Part shown: one piece after another, positions 21,753 through 31,930 of the stretch
How the letters are laid out: each line of letters opens with the position of its first letter
Position numbering within the stretch: the stretch's first letter is position 1
NCBI RefSeq assembly: GCF_030272615.1
Contig: NC_081414.1
Span: 663,474,938 to 663,538,937 of the forward strand
Length of the DNA stretch: 64,000 bases
Source: Cryptomeria japonica
Lineage: Eukaryota > Streptophyta > Pinopsida > Cupressales > Cupressaceae
Reading direction: 5' to 3'
Notes under the pieces: generated by a model
What the model saw: only the letters and a program-made list of their open reading frames with translations
Told to the model about the DNA's origin: nothing
The model's database searches: none
Translations under genes and position numbers: made by a program

Positions 21753-21759
21753 GTCGGCT

Positions 21760-21822
21760 GGGAGATTTTAATTGTTTTATTTTTGGGTTACCCATATACC
21801 CAAACAATAAAATCCCAAGTCT
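21760..21822. repeat. Imperfect inverted repeat
   Basis: CTGGGAGATTTTAATTG on one side and CTTGGGATTTTATTG on the opposite strand of the other side surround GGGTTACCCATATACCC. The structure could fold as a stem of about 20 bp with mismatches. No further context explains it. Confidence 0.45.
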
Positions 21823-21949
21823 TATGTGTCCTATTCAATAAATTATTTATGGGTTATTCTCTACTTGGCTCATTTATTCTACAGTTAAAATTTCATAAGA
21901 AACGAAGTCCTTAGTAAAATGTTATGCAAGTTTTTCTATGGCAGCCCAA

Positions 21950-22345
21950 AGGAACAATTATCATTGAACTTGAACCTTGAACTTTCTTAAGTTCAAAAGG
22001 TTCAAGGTTCAAAGCTTCAACGCGCAGCCAAATATGAAAACAAGGTGATAAATGAAGCATAATGTGGGGGAAGTTTGTGTTTTTAAACCTTCTGATTGAA
22101 CCCCGTAGGTTCAAAAAGGTTCAAGTGGTTCAAAAAGTTCAAAAGGTTTAAAAGGTTCAAAGTTCAAATTTCGGGTTCATAGTAATTTTTGGTCTTTGAA
22201 CTTGAACTTTGAACCTTCTTTGGTTCAAGCCCTCAGGTTCAAGGGCGCAAGTTCAAGGTTCAAGGTTCGATTTCAGAGATTCAAATTTAGGGTTCAGAGA
22301 TTCATCAGATGCAGGTTCAAAGTGTGTGAGTTCAAGATTTCAAAA
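21950..22345. repeat. GGTTCAA heptamer cluster in both orientations
   Basis: More than twenty copies of GGTTCAA or its complement TTGAACC are packed into 400 bp, some adjacent (AAAAGGTTCAAGGTTCAAAG), others in opposite orientation (CTTTGAACTTGAACTTTG). The apparent frame at 22209-22406 is a by-product of the repeat. 22346-23400 next to it is AT-rich and shows no gene or repeat that I recognise. Confidence 0.75.
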
Positions 22346-23407
22346 ATTTCAAAAATCCAATAGCATTGGCATGTCTAATGTTTGTAATTTTCAATGTAAT
22401 CTGTAACCACGAATTTTCTGAGATAGAAAAATTAGTCTCGGTACGGGGGGCATAACTATCAATTGAACCGTTGGATCACACTGAAATTTTAATATGTTTT
22501 ATAAAACATAGTTTTCTAAATCTTCACCAGAGGGATTGGAAAAATATTATCTTGTTAAAACGTTATTAATCTCTGAGTACGGGTCTATATTAAAATTCTG
22601 AGATAAAAGATTTGAAGCAAAAAAAAGAAGATACAAGCTAAAAGAAAAGATTAATTAATAATCTTTTCAAGAATCAGTTATTGATAAATTAAATTCTCAA
22701 AGGATATATATATTTAATGAAATAAAAGAGAAAGGTTTCTTCTTTTCTTTTCTTTCTCTTTCTGCTGTAAAAAGAAGGGACAACATTGTTTTCTGGACGA
22801 CATAGTTTCATTTTTCAGAAAAATTGAGTCTGTGAGCTCACATTTTGGCATTGATGGAATGAAGAAGATTTTGTTGATCTATGGATTTGTCAATATTTTC
22901 TTTTGATTACAATTAACTTTTTTTGTATTGTGATTACTTTTCATTTCTTTTTCTGCTACATCAAACTATGTATATATATTTAATTCTGAAACTTTGATTT
23001 TAGAAACAATTTGTATGTTGGAAAGAAATGTGATGTTAGCTCTTTGTTTGGGTATTCTGATCCCCCTTGTCCTTTGAGGCATGAGAGAGAATCGATAAGA
23101 GTCTAGAGCATTTTGATTTATTGGAAAGGGTGCTTTCTTGAGTGTGGATAATTAAACTGTGTTTTACTTATCTTCATTCACTTCATTATAAATATGCTAT
23201 TCACATTTGTGTCATCTCTATGAGCAGATGTTAGTTGCCTTTATTGCTTTCCAGTTAAAAGCATATTAAAAAAATATACATTTTTATCTGATGAAGGGAG
23301 CTGTACCTTCATATCAAAATTCAGAGAGCACTTGCACTCGCCATTGCAAGTGACTCAACCGTTGGTTCTTATTTTTGTCTTTTAGTTTGGGCATTTGGGA
23401 GTCATTT

Positions 23408-24302
23408 TTAAAAGGTATTTAAGAAGGTCAAATATGTTAACCAACACATAGTAATAACTGGTTTGTTAGGAGTGCAAAAAGAATCATTAGTATAAGCACC
23501 TTGAACCACAAAGAGAGGCTTGTTAATGGGTCGACAATTTGGAAAAGGACTAGCACCTTGAACCATGAAAAGGGGTTTATTAGGTGTTTCATAATCATTC
23601 ACATGTATCATATTGATCAAAGATAGTTTGGGAATATGTGAGGAAGGTCTAGTAGAGCTAAAATCATCAAGATATTCATAAAGAGGATTATCAACCCTAA
23701 ACATTTTTTCATTAACTTGGTAAAATTTTCCTAGTATTCATTAACTGGCATATTTCCTTGCTTGATGTCTTTATCATCTTGCAGTTTTTGATCATAGAAT
23801 ATTTATGGAAGCCATATTTGTCTGACAACTCCCACAAAATGCTCCCATGAGATTTTCGCTATCTTAATTCTTATCTCCAACTTCTTACTTTCCCACCATG
23901 TGGTGGCCTCTCCCAATAGTTGATAGGCCCCGTAGGCTGCTTTGGAATTGTCAGAGTAATTCCAAATTTCTAAGTACTTTTCCATCTCTGTAAGCCATGC
24001 CTTAGTGATGTCCCCCCTAATGCAGATCCTTCAAACTTCAGTGGTTTGATATTCTTCATGTCATTGGAAAGATCAGCCACATACTGTTTTTTATTAGTAT
24101 TAAAATCTAAGGACTTTGAATGTCCTTCCTCATGCTTTCAGGTTGTCCTAGATTGTTCTTGCCTATTAACATTAACCCTTGATTGGGTTTCAAATTCATC
24201 ATCCTTAGATTCTCATTGAATCTTGAACTTCCTTTTGAGATTATCTAATCTAGATTGGGTTTTATTCATGGCCTCCAAAAGTTGCATCGTCATAGCCATG
24301 GG
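23408..24302 (-). pseudogene. Gypsy gag fragment, main part
   Basis: Reading leftwards from 24302 the translation gives NKPMAMTMQLLEAMNKTQ, LDNLKRKFKIQ, then DMKNIKPLKFEGSALGG and the gag core MEKYLEIWNYSDNSKAAYG, LLGEATTWWESKKLEI, WEHFVGVVRQIWLP and further degenerate sequence. The first 19 residues lie on the far side of the LINE (26202-26258). Past the gag core a separate frame (23408-23704) contains a repeated peptide NKPLF.VQGA. Several frame changes and stops (24270, 24165, 23990, 23803) show that it is inactive. The family is Ty3/Gypsy, and a different lineage from the fragment at 20336-21752 judging by sequence. Confidence 0.78.
23455..23600. repeat. Coding minisatellite of about 57-60 bp
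   Basis: Three tandem units encode, on the minus strand, PNKPLFMVQGA, INKPLFVVQGA and PNKPVITM. The unit length is close to a multiple of three, which kept the frame open when the unit was duplicated. Confidence 0.55.
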
Positions 24303-24312
24303 TTTGTTTTTG

Positions 24313-26201
24313 ATTAGGATAAATAGGTTTTGAGGGGATTAGAAACCCTGTACAACAAGTTTTGAAGGGACCTGAAACCCTCATATTTTTCATGGATCCA
24401 GAACCAACAAAGGGACGATACTAAAAGATACATCAAGGACAAATAGCATCTCAGCCACAATCATACAAGTGTGGCAAACCAACCTACACTAGCCCATCAA
24501 CAGTAGTAAGCCAATACAACCCAAGCTGGAAAAAGAAACAGATCTAAAACAACATATAGATATAAAAAATAAAGAACAAGGGTTTATATGGCACCCTCAA
24601 CCAACAAGTAGGGTTTTCCCAGGCTCCCTTAACCTATATCAGAGTCTTCAAGCCACCAACAAAAAAACTTGAACCTAACCAAAAACAAATACTGGCCAAG
24701 GTAGGCCATTGAAAACTACTAGCATCGAACCTGCCCTTAATAAGAGCTAAATACATAGGGTTTCTCCATGCTTCCTCAACCTCAAGAGTGGGTTTTAGAA
24801 GGCTCCCACAATCTGATAGTGTTTTAACAAGGCATCCTTCTAACTGATAAGCAACCAAGTGCAATCTGGGACCAAAGTGTTTTTAAAGGCTCCCCAAAAC
24901 CTCAAGAGTACATTTTAAAAGGCTCCCACAACCGGACTAGAAAATGACAGCAACCATGCCACCAATAGCACCTCTGTATCCCAAAAAGTGGTCCACATCC
25001 ACCTCCCCACAACACATACAAGCAAAAAAAGTAGCATCCAACTCCACCTCAATAGGAGACAGGTCACCTCTAGCCACATCCATCTTCCCCTCCATAGAAG
25101 ATGAGACCATCTCAAAAGGAATAATCAAAGAAACCCTGAGATGCAAATAATGAAGCTCAACACATAAAGCCATGAAAAATGAGCAAAGGGAGGCAGAAAA
25201 AGCCCGAACGAGAAGATGCCTAAAGAACAATAGCTGTGAACATGAAGGATCATTCTCTCTCAACCAAAAACAATGGTTTTAAAAGGGTTCCCTTAACCTT
25301 CCTCTTAAATAGAAACACTGGGGTAAACATAAAGATCTTAGAAACAATAAGAATCACCCCATAGGGTTTTGAAAGGATCCCCAAACCAGAAATACTGGGT
25401 TTTAGCATGGCTCCTAGAACCAAAACAAGAGCAGAACAAGGAAACTTCCAGCCAAACACAAGAGAGTAGAAGACAAGCGAAAAACTCAATAACACCCTCA
25501 TCAACGAGGCAAGAGAGCTCCATATCCCAAGAGAAAAAACCCCCCTAAATAGTACCCTACAACAAATCATAGGTAAATAGGCCCAACCCATCTCCACCTC
25601 AAAAGACAAAACTGAGAATAACCCATGAAAAAGAAAGTAGAGACTATACCCAGAGAAGCCAAAAACAAAGGGATCAACCAAAGCAGAAGAAAAGAAAAGA
25701 AAAGAAAAAACCCTCCAAAAAACTAGACGATTTTCCCACTTGAAAGACAAGGAGGCCACAATAGCTAGATGAAGGACACGATAGGCTCAAACAATCACAT
25801 CCCAAAATAGGGACATGCACCCACAATCCCACAACCGCACACACCAGATGCAAGGGCCTCTGCAAAAGCAACCATTGGCTCCAAAGTAGATCTCCTTTGA
25901 TGCCTAGGCTCAAACCCAAGCAGAGGAGAGGAGAATGACATCCAAGAGGAGCACTCCACACATTGCCCAAAAAACCACAAACCTGTGCCTTGAGCACCCA
26001 CCAAGTAGGAAATCCCAAATCCACGCCCACCCTCCACATGAGCTGTAAAGGCTCCTGAAATAGATACCCACCAGGAAACAATGAGCGGGTGATAGGAGAA
26101 AGTAGCTGCTGCCCATCCCCTAACACAACACACAAAGTAGAAGGCATCAGCAAAGAAAACCCCTTTGGTGCAGGAGCACCCTTCCAAAATCTTTCTCTTT
26201 T
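24313..26201 (-). mobile_element. 5'-truncated LINE with 10-bp TSD inside Gypsy gag
   Basis: TTTGTTTTTG is present at 24303-24312 and 26202-26211. The minus-strand 3' end has the tail motifs GGTTTCAGGTCCC and AAAACCTATTTATCC before the duplication. Removing the segment joins the gag N terminus (MALIHVQWLHKKH...) to NKPMAMTMQ in one frame, which confirms the boundaries. Within it the motif GGGAGCC(T/A)TTTAAAACC recurs every 30-250 bp, and frames at 24634-24864, 25250-25759 and 25674-26258 carry the derived peptide G(S/T/A)(L/M)LKP. No reverse transcriptase is present, so this is the 3' untranslated or poorly conserved end of a longer LINE. Confidence 0.82.
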
Positions 26202-26258
26202 TTTGTTTTTGTTGGTGTTATGCTTCTTATGAAGCCATTGTACATGAATAAGAGCCAT
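26202..26258 (-). pseudogene. N terminus of the Gypsy gag cut off by the LINE
   Basis: MALIHVQWLHKKHNTNKNK is encoded here and continues at 24302 on the other side of the LINE. The ATG at 26256-26258 is the likely gag start because nothing recognisable lies upstream in frame. Confidence 0.6.
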
Positions 26259-28600
26259 GAGCTCATGTGTGTTAGACTAGGTCCTAGTTGTAGGTCCTTA
26301 GTGTTTGTTGTGATTTCTTGTGTAGGAGAGGTTGAGTGTGCCTGGAGTGTGTGTTAGGCCTTACTGGCATGTTGATGTCCTTAGGATAGCCCAAAATAGG
26401 CCTAGGAGTCATGAAAAGCAACAATGGCAAAGTTGCTCAAAAGATGCAAAAGTTGCATGACAACTTTTAAAAGTTGTCAAGCAACTCTTCCACCCAAAAT
26501 GGTCATAGACCCTTGTGCACGTGGAGAGCCCTAATTTTGGCACACCGACTAAGGCAAAGGTAGAATAAGTACTTTTAAACCCTAAAACAATGGGTTGGAT
26601 GTCAAACTTTGTACGGCCCTAGCAAAAAGATCAGACTAAGACTGTAAAAACTGTTACCAGTCAGTTTGAATGAAGAAAACAAGCAAATTAATGGATTGAG
26701 ATAAATCCAAAACTGTGTGGTTTGTCTGTCATGGTGTAAATACTTTCATTTCAAGTAGTTAGTTTAGGTTTTTACTTGCAGATTGAGTAAGTTTGTAAAT
26801 AGTTTGTAAACTGTCTTCTTATTATCCAGTTTTGGACAGGATTGTGTAAATGAAGTCTTAACTCCATTCCCCATTGTGGAAACACCATGAAACCATGGGG
26901 AATGGGAGTGAAGACCCTGTACTATAGTCCCATGCAAGCAGGGCCCTTGGAAATGCAAGGAGGCCAAGCAAAGGCCCATTCCTAGGCGAGACTAGACAAT
27001 GCCCGGTTAGGAATGGTTGTTGCTGCAGAGGTCTTGGAGAGAAAGGTTGGATAGAGGAGAGTACATCCTTTGGAGGAAGTGCAGAGGAGTGTTTGAAGCA
27101 TCATTGATGTGAAGGAGGATCCTCCACCAATCCAAACAAGGTGGCTAAAACTCAAAGTACTCACTGTGACCCAGGTAGACCCTAGAAACCCTCACAAAAC
27201 CCTTAAAAACCCCAAAATTCGCCCTAGGCACTATACGACCACTTGGAGGCCCAAAAACTAGGAAATATTTGAGCCCTTGCCAATTGAATGGCAGTCCATT
27301 TTGGGAGTTAGGTTTGTTTGTGCATCATTTGGGAGAGGGAGCCCTAGAAGACCGGTTAGGAGGCCTAATTGGTCCTAATCCTTGTAGCCCTTTTTGAAGG
27401 CAAAAACCCAAATTTGTGAAATCGGTAAGGGGTTGGAATCTTGAAACCTCTTGGGGGATCATGAATGGGTGGATAGACCATGAAATAGACCTGAAACAAC
27501 CTTGCTGAGACCTTGGAAGGTGTGGAACAAGATTAGCCCTTCTTAGCCATAGTAAGGGATTTTGAGTCTCATGAGTAGGTGAGACCTTAGGAGCAGCATA
27601 GCAACTCATTGGTGGGTGGATTGGGCAAGGTCAGGGGATTCCTCAAGCAAAGGAAGTCCTAGAGACCCTAGGGTGTGAGGAGAACACTAGGAGATCCAAG
27701 GAAAGGATCCAAGAGCATAGACTAGGCTAGTCTATCCTAAACCCCATCCCATCACCCTCCTAGAGGCCAAGAAAGGGGGTTCAAAAATAGTAACCACCCA
27801 CCACCATCATCTTCATCCGAATAATTTCCACCTCCATGAATGGCTCCTTCAGCAGAAACCCTAGTCGCGTTCCCTCCTCTTCCTTCGCGCTCCATTTTTT
27901 GCTTACAGGAAAACTCCATAACTGTGGGTTTGTTAATATCCTCAGAATCTCCTTTATTATTCTTGGAATTGTCCATGTTCTAATTATTTTCTTGATGAAA
28001 GAGAATTAATTTTGCTTATTAGGTTCATTTTAATTTTTACCTATCCATTACAAGAGTATAATTGATAACAAAATATTCAATCCAAAATTCAATTTTATTA
28101 CTCAATTCAAAATTGATTGCATTTAAATTAGCTATAAATTTTCTTTCACTCTCATTTCGGAATCGCTATCACAAGAAGTGATAGGTTCTTCTTGATCACT
28201 AAACTTAGAGAAAGGAACAAGTATATAACCAGGGCTAGGTACATGATGTTTCACAGGTTCAACAAAGGTTATATTCCAAGAGGTTTCTCAAGCACAGGTT
28301 TAGTTTCAATTCTAAATTCCTTAAAAATGGATTCCTTGATTGCAACCTTACTAGCGATCGTCCATTCACCTCTTTCTCTTCAAAGCAACTTAAGAGCGTT
28401 AGCCATGGTTTCCTTATTGGAGGGAAAAGATCAACATATATAGTTATGCTTTAACCAAATTTTTTAGAGTTGGTTACACATAGGGTGTCAGGATTTCTTT
28501 CGGGGTGTTCATCGGATCCACATCATGTGAAATAGGATGACTAGGGTTTAGTTTTCTATCTACATTTTAAGTGGCAAGGCTAATGTTCAGTGTCAAACCT
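26259..28600. other. Unresolved retroelement-derived sequence
   Basis: This stretch lies upstream of the Gypsy gag start and probably includes its leader and 5' LTR, but I find no clear LTR ends. GC content is higher than in the surroundings (26500-27740). Minus-strand frames at 27752-27976 (glycine/glutamate-rich, with GREGRGGNATR) and around 28200-28409 (MANALKLL followed by RERGEWTIASKVAIKE) could be remains of a gag leader downstream of the primer-site-like sequence at 28606. No domain is recognised and no function is claimed. Confidence 0.35.
26452..26485. repeat. 34-bp near-perfect palindrome
   Basis: GTTGCATGACAACTTTT is followed without a spacer by its complement with one mismatch (GTTGCTTGACAACTTTT on the opposite strand). 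The half AAAAGTTGTCAAGCAACT recurs once more in the window at about 48771-48790, inside the large DNA transposon. Confidence 0.75.
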
Positions 28601-28605
28601 GGTAG

Positions 28606-28618
28606 CTCTAATACCATA
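28606..28618 (-). promoter_or_regulatory. Possible primer binding site and LTR edge
   Basis: The minus strand reads TATGGTATTAGAGCTACC next to TGTAACAACC on the plus strand at about 28619. This resembles the Met-tRNA primer site TGGTATCAGAGC beside an LTR edge of TGT...ACA type. A matching second LTR was not found in the window, so the LTR extent is unknown. Confidence 0.35.
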
Positions 28619-28639
28619 TGTAACAACCAAAAATTTTAG

Positions 28640-30299
28640 AATGGAAATTTTTATTAACTATTAACTATTCTACTAAAAAAAATTCATTTCAATTACGTTT
28701 AGATGAAAAATGAAATAGTTATTAATTAACTTTAACTTCAACTAACTAACCATTTCAGTAGAAAGGAAAAATAACTAACATCAAATCAACTTTAGATTTT
28801 TAAGAAAAGAAAGATAATGGTTAAGAGTTTATATAATAACAATCTTTTTGAAAAACTTATGTAGAAATCATTACTACTGGGAGAGGGAGAGCATCATCAA
28901 GGGTTTTTCCGCTCAACAATGGACATAAGTCCCTCCCGCCACTTCATTCTGGAAGGGCTTGACCCTTCACAAAGGTAGCATATACAAGAAAATTGAGTTA
29001 GTCACATCTGTGTGTGTGTGCATGCGCGCGTATGTAAATATGATACTTTCCCTCCCTCTTGAGGGTGTTGTGGTTCTTGCAAACAATTGGTCACAAGAAA
29101 ATTGAGTTAGTCACATCTTAACCATATTGTCGAGTTCATAAAATACTGCTAACTAAATAACTTCTTTCATAGAAGAAAAAAACAATGTCATTGATTAACT
29201 AGAACAAAGCATAATAAGCATTTTTTCAAAATCAAGAAAGACTTGGATGTAACAATCTTTAATCTAAAAGATCAATTGCTTAAGATATTATTCTTGTTAA
29301 ATTTCTTACCACCCCATCCATTATTATTTTGATTTTTCAAGTTATAGTTACAATATATAGACTTCTAGACAGATGACTAATATTTCAATTAATTTCTTGG
29401 TATGACTATATCAAACATTAAAATTCTTTGTTTAATTTATACATGGATCTACTTTGGTTGACATGTCATGTTTTATTCTCCATGAGGCCTTGTAGGCATT
29501 GACATTGACAATCTCCATCTATTTGTTAGTAAATTTTATGTATTGGATCTATGTAAAAGGAAGATAAATAGGAGTATTAAGTATGAGATATAGAGAAGCT
29601 ACCCATAGTCAAAATAGTTAGAGCCTAGTGAAAATTTTCCCTTGAAACTTCAACATCTCTACAATACATATCTTAACTTTGAGGATGTGATAATCCAACC
29701 TTCAAGTTACACTAAGCTCTAAATGCCCTACACTTGGATGGTCCGTTTGGCATATATACGAGTTTGTTCACACCCCTTTGTCTAGAGATTGATCACAATA
29801 ATCCTTATGTGCATTGTATTTGGTAGATTTGTTGAGTCTAAAACTAGAGACTATTTTATTTTTAGATGCTCTAGTTAAGATTAGATGTGATATTTTTGTC
29901 TCTTTAAAGACTTGAATAATTCTAGTAAAACCTTTATGACTTATGAGTATCATATAGACTTAACTCTTTTATTCAAAATACTTGACCTTCACAAATATTT
30001 TACTAAAGACATTGCTTCCACAATAAATAAATAAATAAATAAATATATATATATGAATATTAAATTCTTTTATTCACAATATTTACAAATTATAGATATC
30101 TTTACACATTTTCTCTGAAATGCATACATTTATTTATGAATGCTCAGATATTAATATTTATATTAAAACATTTCTTATTATTGTTAATAGCTTTGAACAC
30201 GATACCCCCGTAAAGACGCTTCAAAATTTTATTTGCATTTATTCTTATGCGCTCCCCTTCCATCAAAGGTTCGACACATGGAAATTTGGCAGAGAATTC
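28640..30299. other. AT-rich intergenic DNA, no gene seen
   Basis: No coding frame, LTR edge or inverted repeat stands out. Minor features are a TG/CG dinucleotide run at about 29010-29035 and (AAAT)n/(AT)n runs at 30020-30055. This stretch is the 3' flank of the LRR gene. Confidence 0.5.
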
Positions 30300-30305
30300 T
30301 TTATT
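30300..30305 (-). terminator. Possible polyadenylation signal of the LRR gene
   Basis: AATAAA on the minus strand lies about 20 bp after the stop codon. It is unusually close to the stop, so other AT-rich elements downstream (30220-30260) may be used instead. Confidence 0.4.
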
Positions 30306-30325
30306 AAGAGGAGGTACAGGGATTA

Positions 30326-31930
30326 CTAACAGGGCCCAAGAGGTAATCCACAAAGACACTTGTTATGGGAATATGAAGATACAGGAAACCCGTTCAGCGG
30401 CTTCCCTTGTGGAATCTCTCCGCACAGGTGATTATAGCTCACGTTCAGCTGGCTCAGATTCGTTAGATTTAACATCTCCGTGGGAATTTTTCCAGTCAGT
30501 CCATTCTTTGACAGATCCAAAGTCTTCAAATCAGTCAACGTGCCAATAGAAGATGGAATGCTTCCATACAGCTGATTTGAATGGAGATCCAGAGTCTGCA
30601 ACAGGCGGGAGAAATTGACTCCGATGGAGAAGTCATATTTGAGTTGATTGTTTGACAAATTGGCGTGGCTCAAGAACGTCATGGTCGCGAAAAACTCCAC
30701 TGCACTGCCGCTGATATTGTTGGCAGAGAGATCGACCGAAGTGAAAAACTGGGCGGCCCTGGGCTTCCAGTCCTCGAGCCCCGTGTCAATCCCACACCCG
30801 GCCAAACTGATCTCGAAACCGAAGCTCGCATTCATGATCCAGGTGGGAATATAATTACCCAGCTTGAATTCATTGTAAGACAAGTCCAAGAAGCTAGGAA
30901 GCAAACGCAGAGACGGAAGCGGGTTCGTGAGCCTGTTTCCGGAGACCTTCAAAGTACCCAGTTGGGTGAGCAGAGTAAAAGAGGTCGGGATAGGGCCTTC
31001 GAGGAAATTTCTAGAAAGATCCAGATCACCCAATCCTGAAATGTTGCCCAGGGACGCTGGAATGTAGCCCTTCAGCTGGTTATCCTCCAAATGCAGCGCC
31101 GCCAGTCTGCTCAAACGACCGAGCGAGGAAGGAATTGTGCAGGCCAGCTTGTTGTTGTTCAAAGACAGAAAAGCAAGCTCCGGAAGGTTTCCATAAGATG
31201 AAGGAATTTTTCCCACCAGGGCATTATGCGAAGCGTCCAGCAGAAAGAGAGTTTGGATGGAGCCGATGGACTCGGGTAGAGAACCGTATAAGAGGTTGTT
31301 ATTCAGTCTGAGCATCACCAACCGGCTCAGGTTCCCCATTGCCTGGGGGATTGTGCCGGTTATCCGGTTTTCTTCGAGTTCCAGCGTGTCCAGATTGGTC
31401 AGCGTTGTAATGGCCGGCGGAATGATCCCGCGTAGCCTGTTGCCGCCCATCCTGAGTATCCTCAGCTTGCTCAGCCTGGTTATCCAAGATGGCATTTTGC
31501 CGATAAAATCGTTCTGCGATAGATCGAGCGTGTCGAGATGTTGCAGGCGGGCGATTGCATTGGGGATTTTTCCGGTGATTTTTTTCCACGCCGGAAGACG
31601 GATGTAGAGAAGCTCCGTGAGATCGCCGATGGATTTGGAGAGCGTGCCGGCCATGTAGATGGTGGTGTTCAATGGATCGAAGGAGCGCAGATCGATCATA
31701 ATTACTTTGCCTGTGTTGAGATCACAGCCCACTCCGTTCCAATTGCCATGGCAGCAATCGGGTACTCCCCCCCACGAGGTCAGGACGCCCGTTGGGTCTT
31801 CTGTTATGCCTGCCTTTATTTTCAGCAGGGCTTTTCTGTCTGCTTCGTTACATTGTGCATCTGCTGCAACACGACTTAAGCACAGGGCATATATTATAAG
31901 CAAGGCTAAGAGCTGCATTACAGGGCCCAT
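30326..31930 (-). CDS. Secreted leucine-rich-repeat protein (receptor-like or PGIP/DRT100-like)
   Basis: One uninterrupted frame of 534 codons. The first 23 residues form a signal peptide (MGPVMQLLALLIIYALCLS, cleavage after about VAADA). An LRRNT_2 domain follows (CNEADRKALLKIKAGI, then CCHGNWNGVGCD with the paired cysteines). About 15 plant-type leucine-rich repeats of 24 residues come next, with the consensus L..L.L..N.L.G.IP, for example LDTLDLSQNDFIGKMPSW and LQTLDLHSNQLYGSIPSS. An island interrupts them near residues 370-400 (GCGIDTGLEDWK). The C-terminal cap is NKCLCGLPLGPC. There is no transmembrane helix or kinase, so the product is expected in the apoplast or cell wall, where such proteins bind ligands or pathogen enzymes. 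Longer than polygalacturonase inhibitors (about 330 residues) and similar in size to the plant LRR proteins related to DRT100 or FLOR1. It is the only intact host-like gene here. Its ligand cannot be told from sequence. Confidence 0.92.
   Translation of the reverse strand: MGPVMQLLALLIIYALCLSRVAADAQCNEADRKALLKIKAGITEDPTGVLTSWGGVPDCCHGNWNGVGCDLNTGKVIMIDLRSFDPLNTTIYMAGTLSKSIGDLTELLYIRLPAWKKITGKIPNAIARLQHLDTLDLSQNDFIGKMPSWITRLSKLRILRMGGNRLRGIIPPAITTLTNLDTLELEENRITGTIPQAMGNLSRLVMLRLNNNLLYGSLPESIGSIQTLFLLDASHNALVGKIPSSYGNLPELAFLSLNNNKLACTIPSSLGRLSRLAALHLEDNQLKGYIPASLGNISGLGDLDLSRNFLEGPIPTSFTLLTQLGTLKVSGNRLTNPLPSLRLLPSFLDLSYNEFKLGNYIPTWIMNASFGFEISLAGCGIDTGLEDWKPRAAQFFTSVDLSANNISGSAVEFFATMTFLSHANLSNNQLKYDFSIGVNFSRLLQTLDLHSNQLYGSIPSSIGTLTDLKTLDLSKNGLTGKIPTEMLNLTNLSQLNVSYNHLCGEIPQGKPLNGFPVSSYSHNKCLCGLPLGPC

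Noticed and set aside
22209-22406. 65-codon frame MNLLWFKPSGSRAQ...
   Set aside because: It is produced by the GGTTCAA cluster and has no conserved features.
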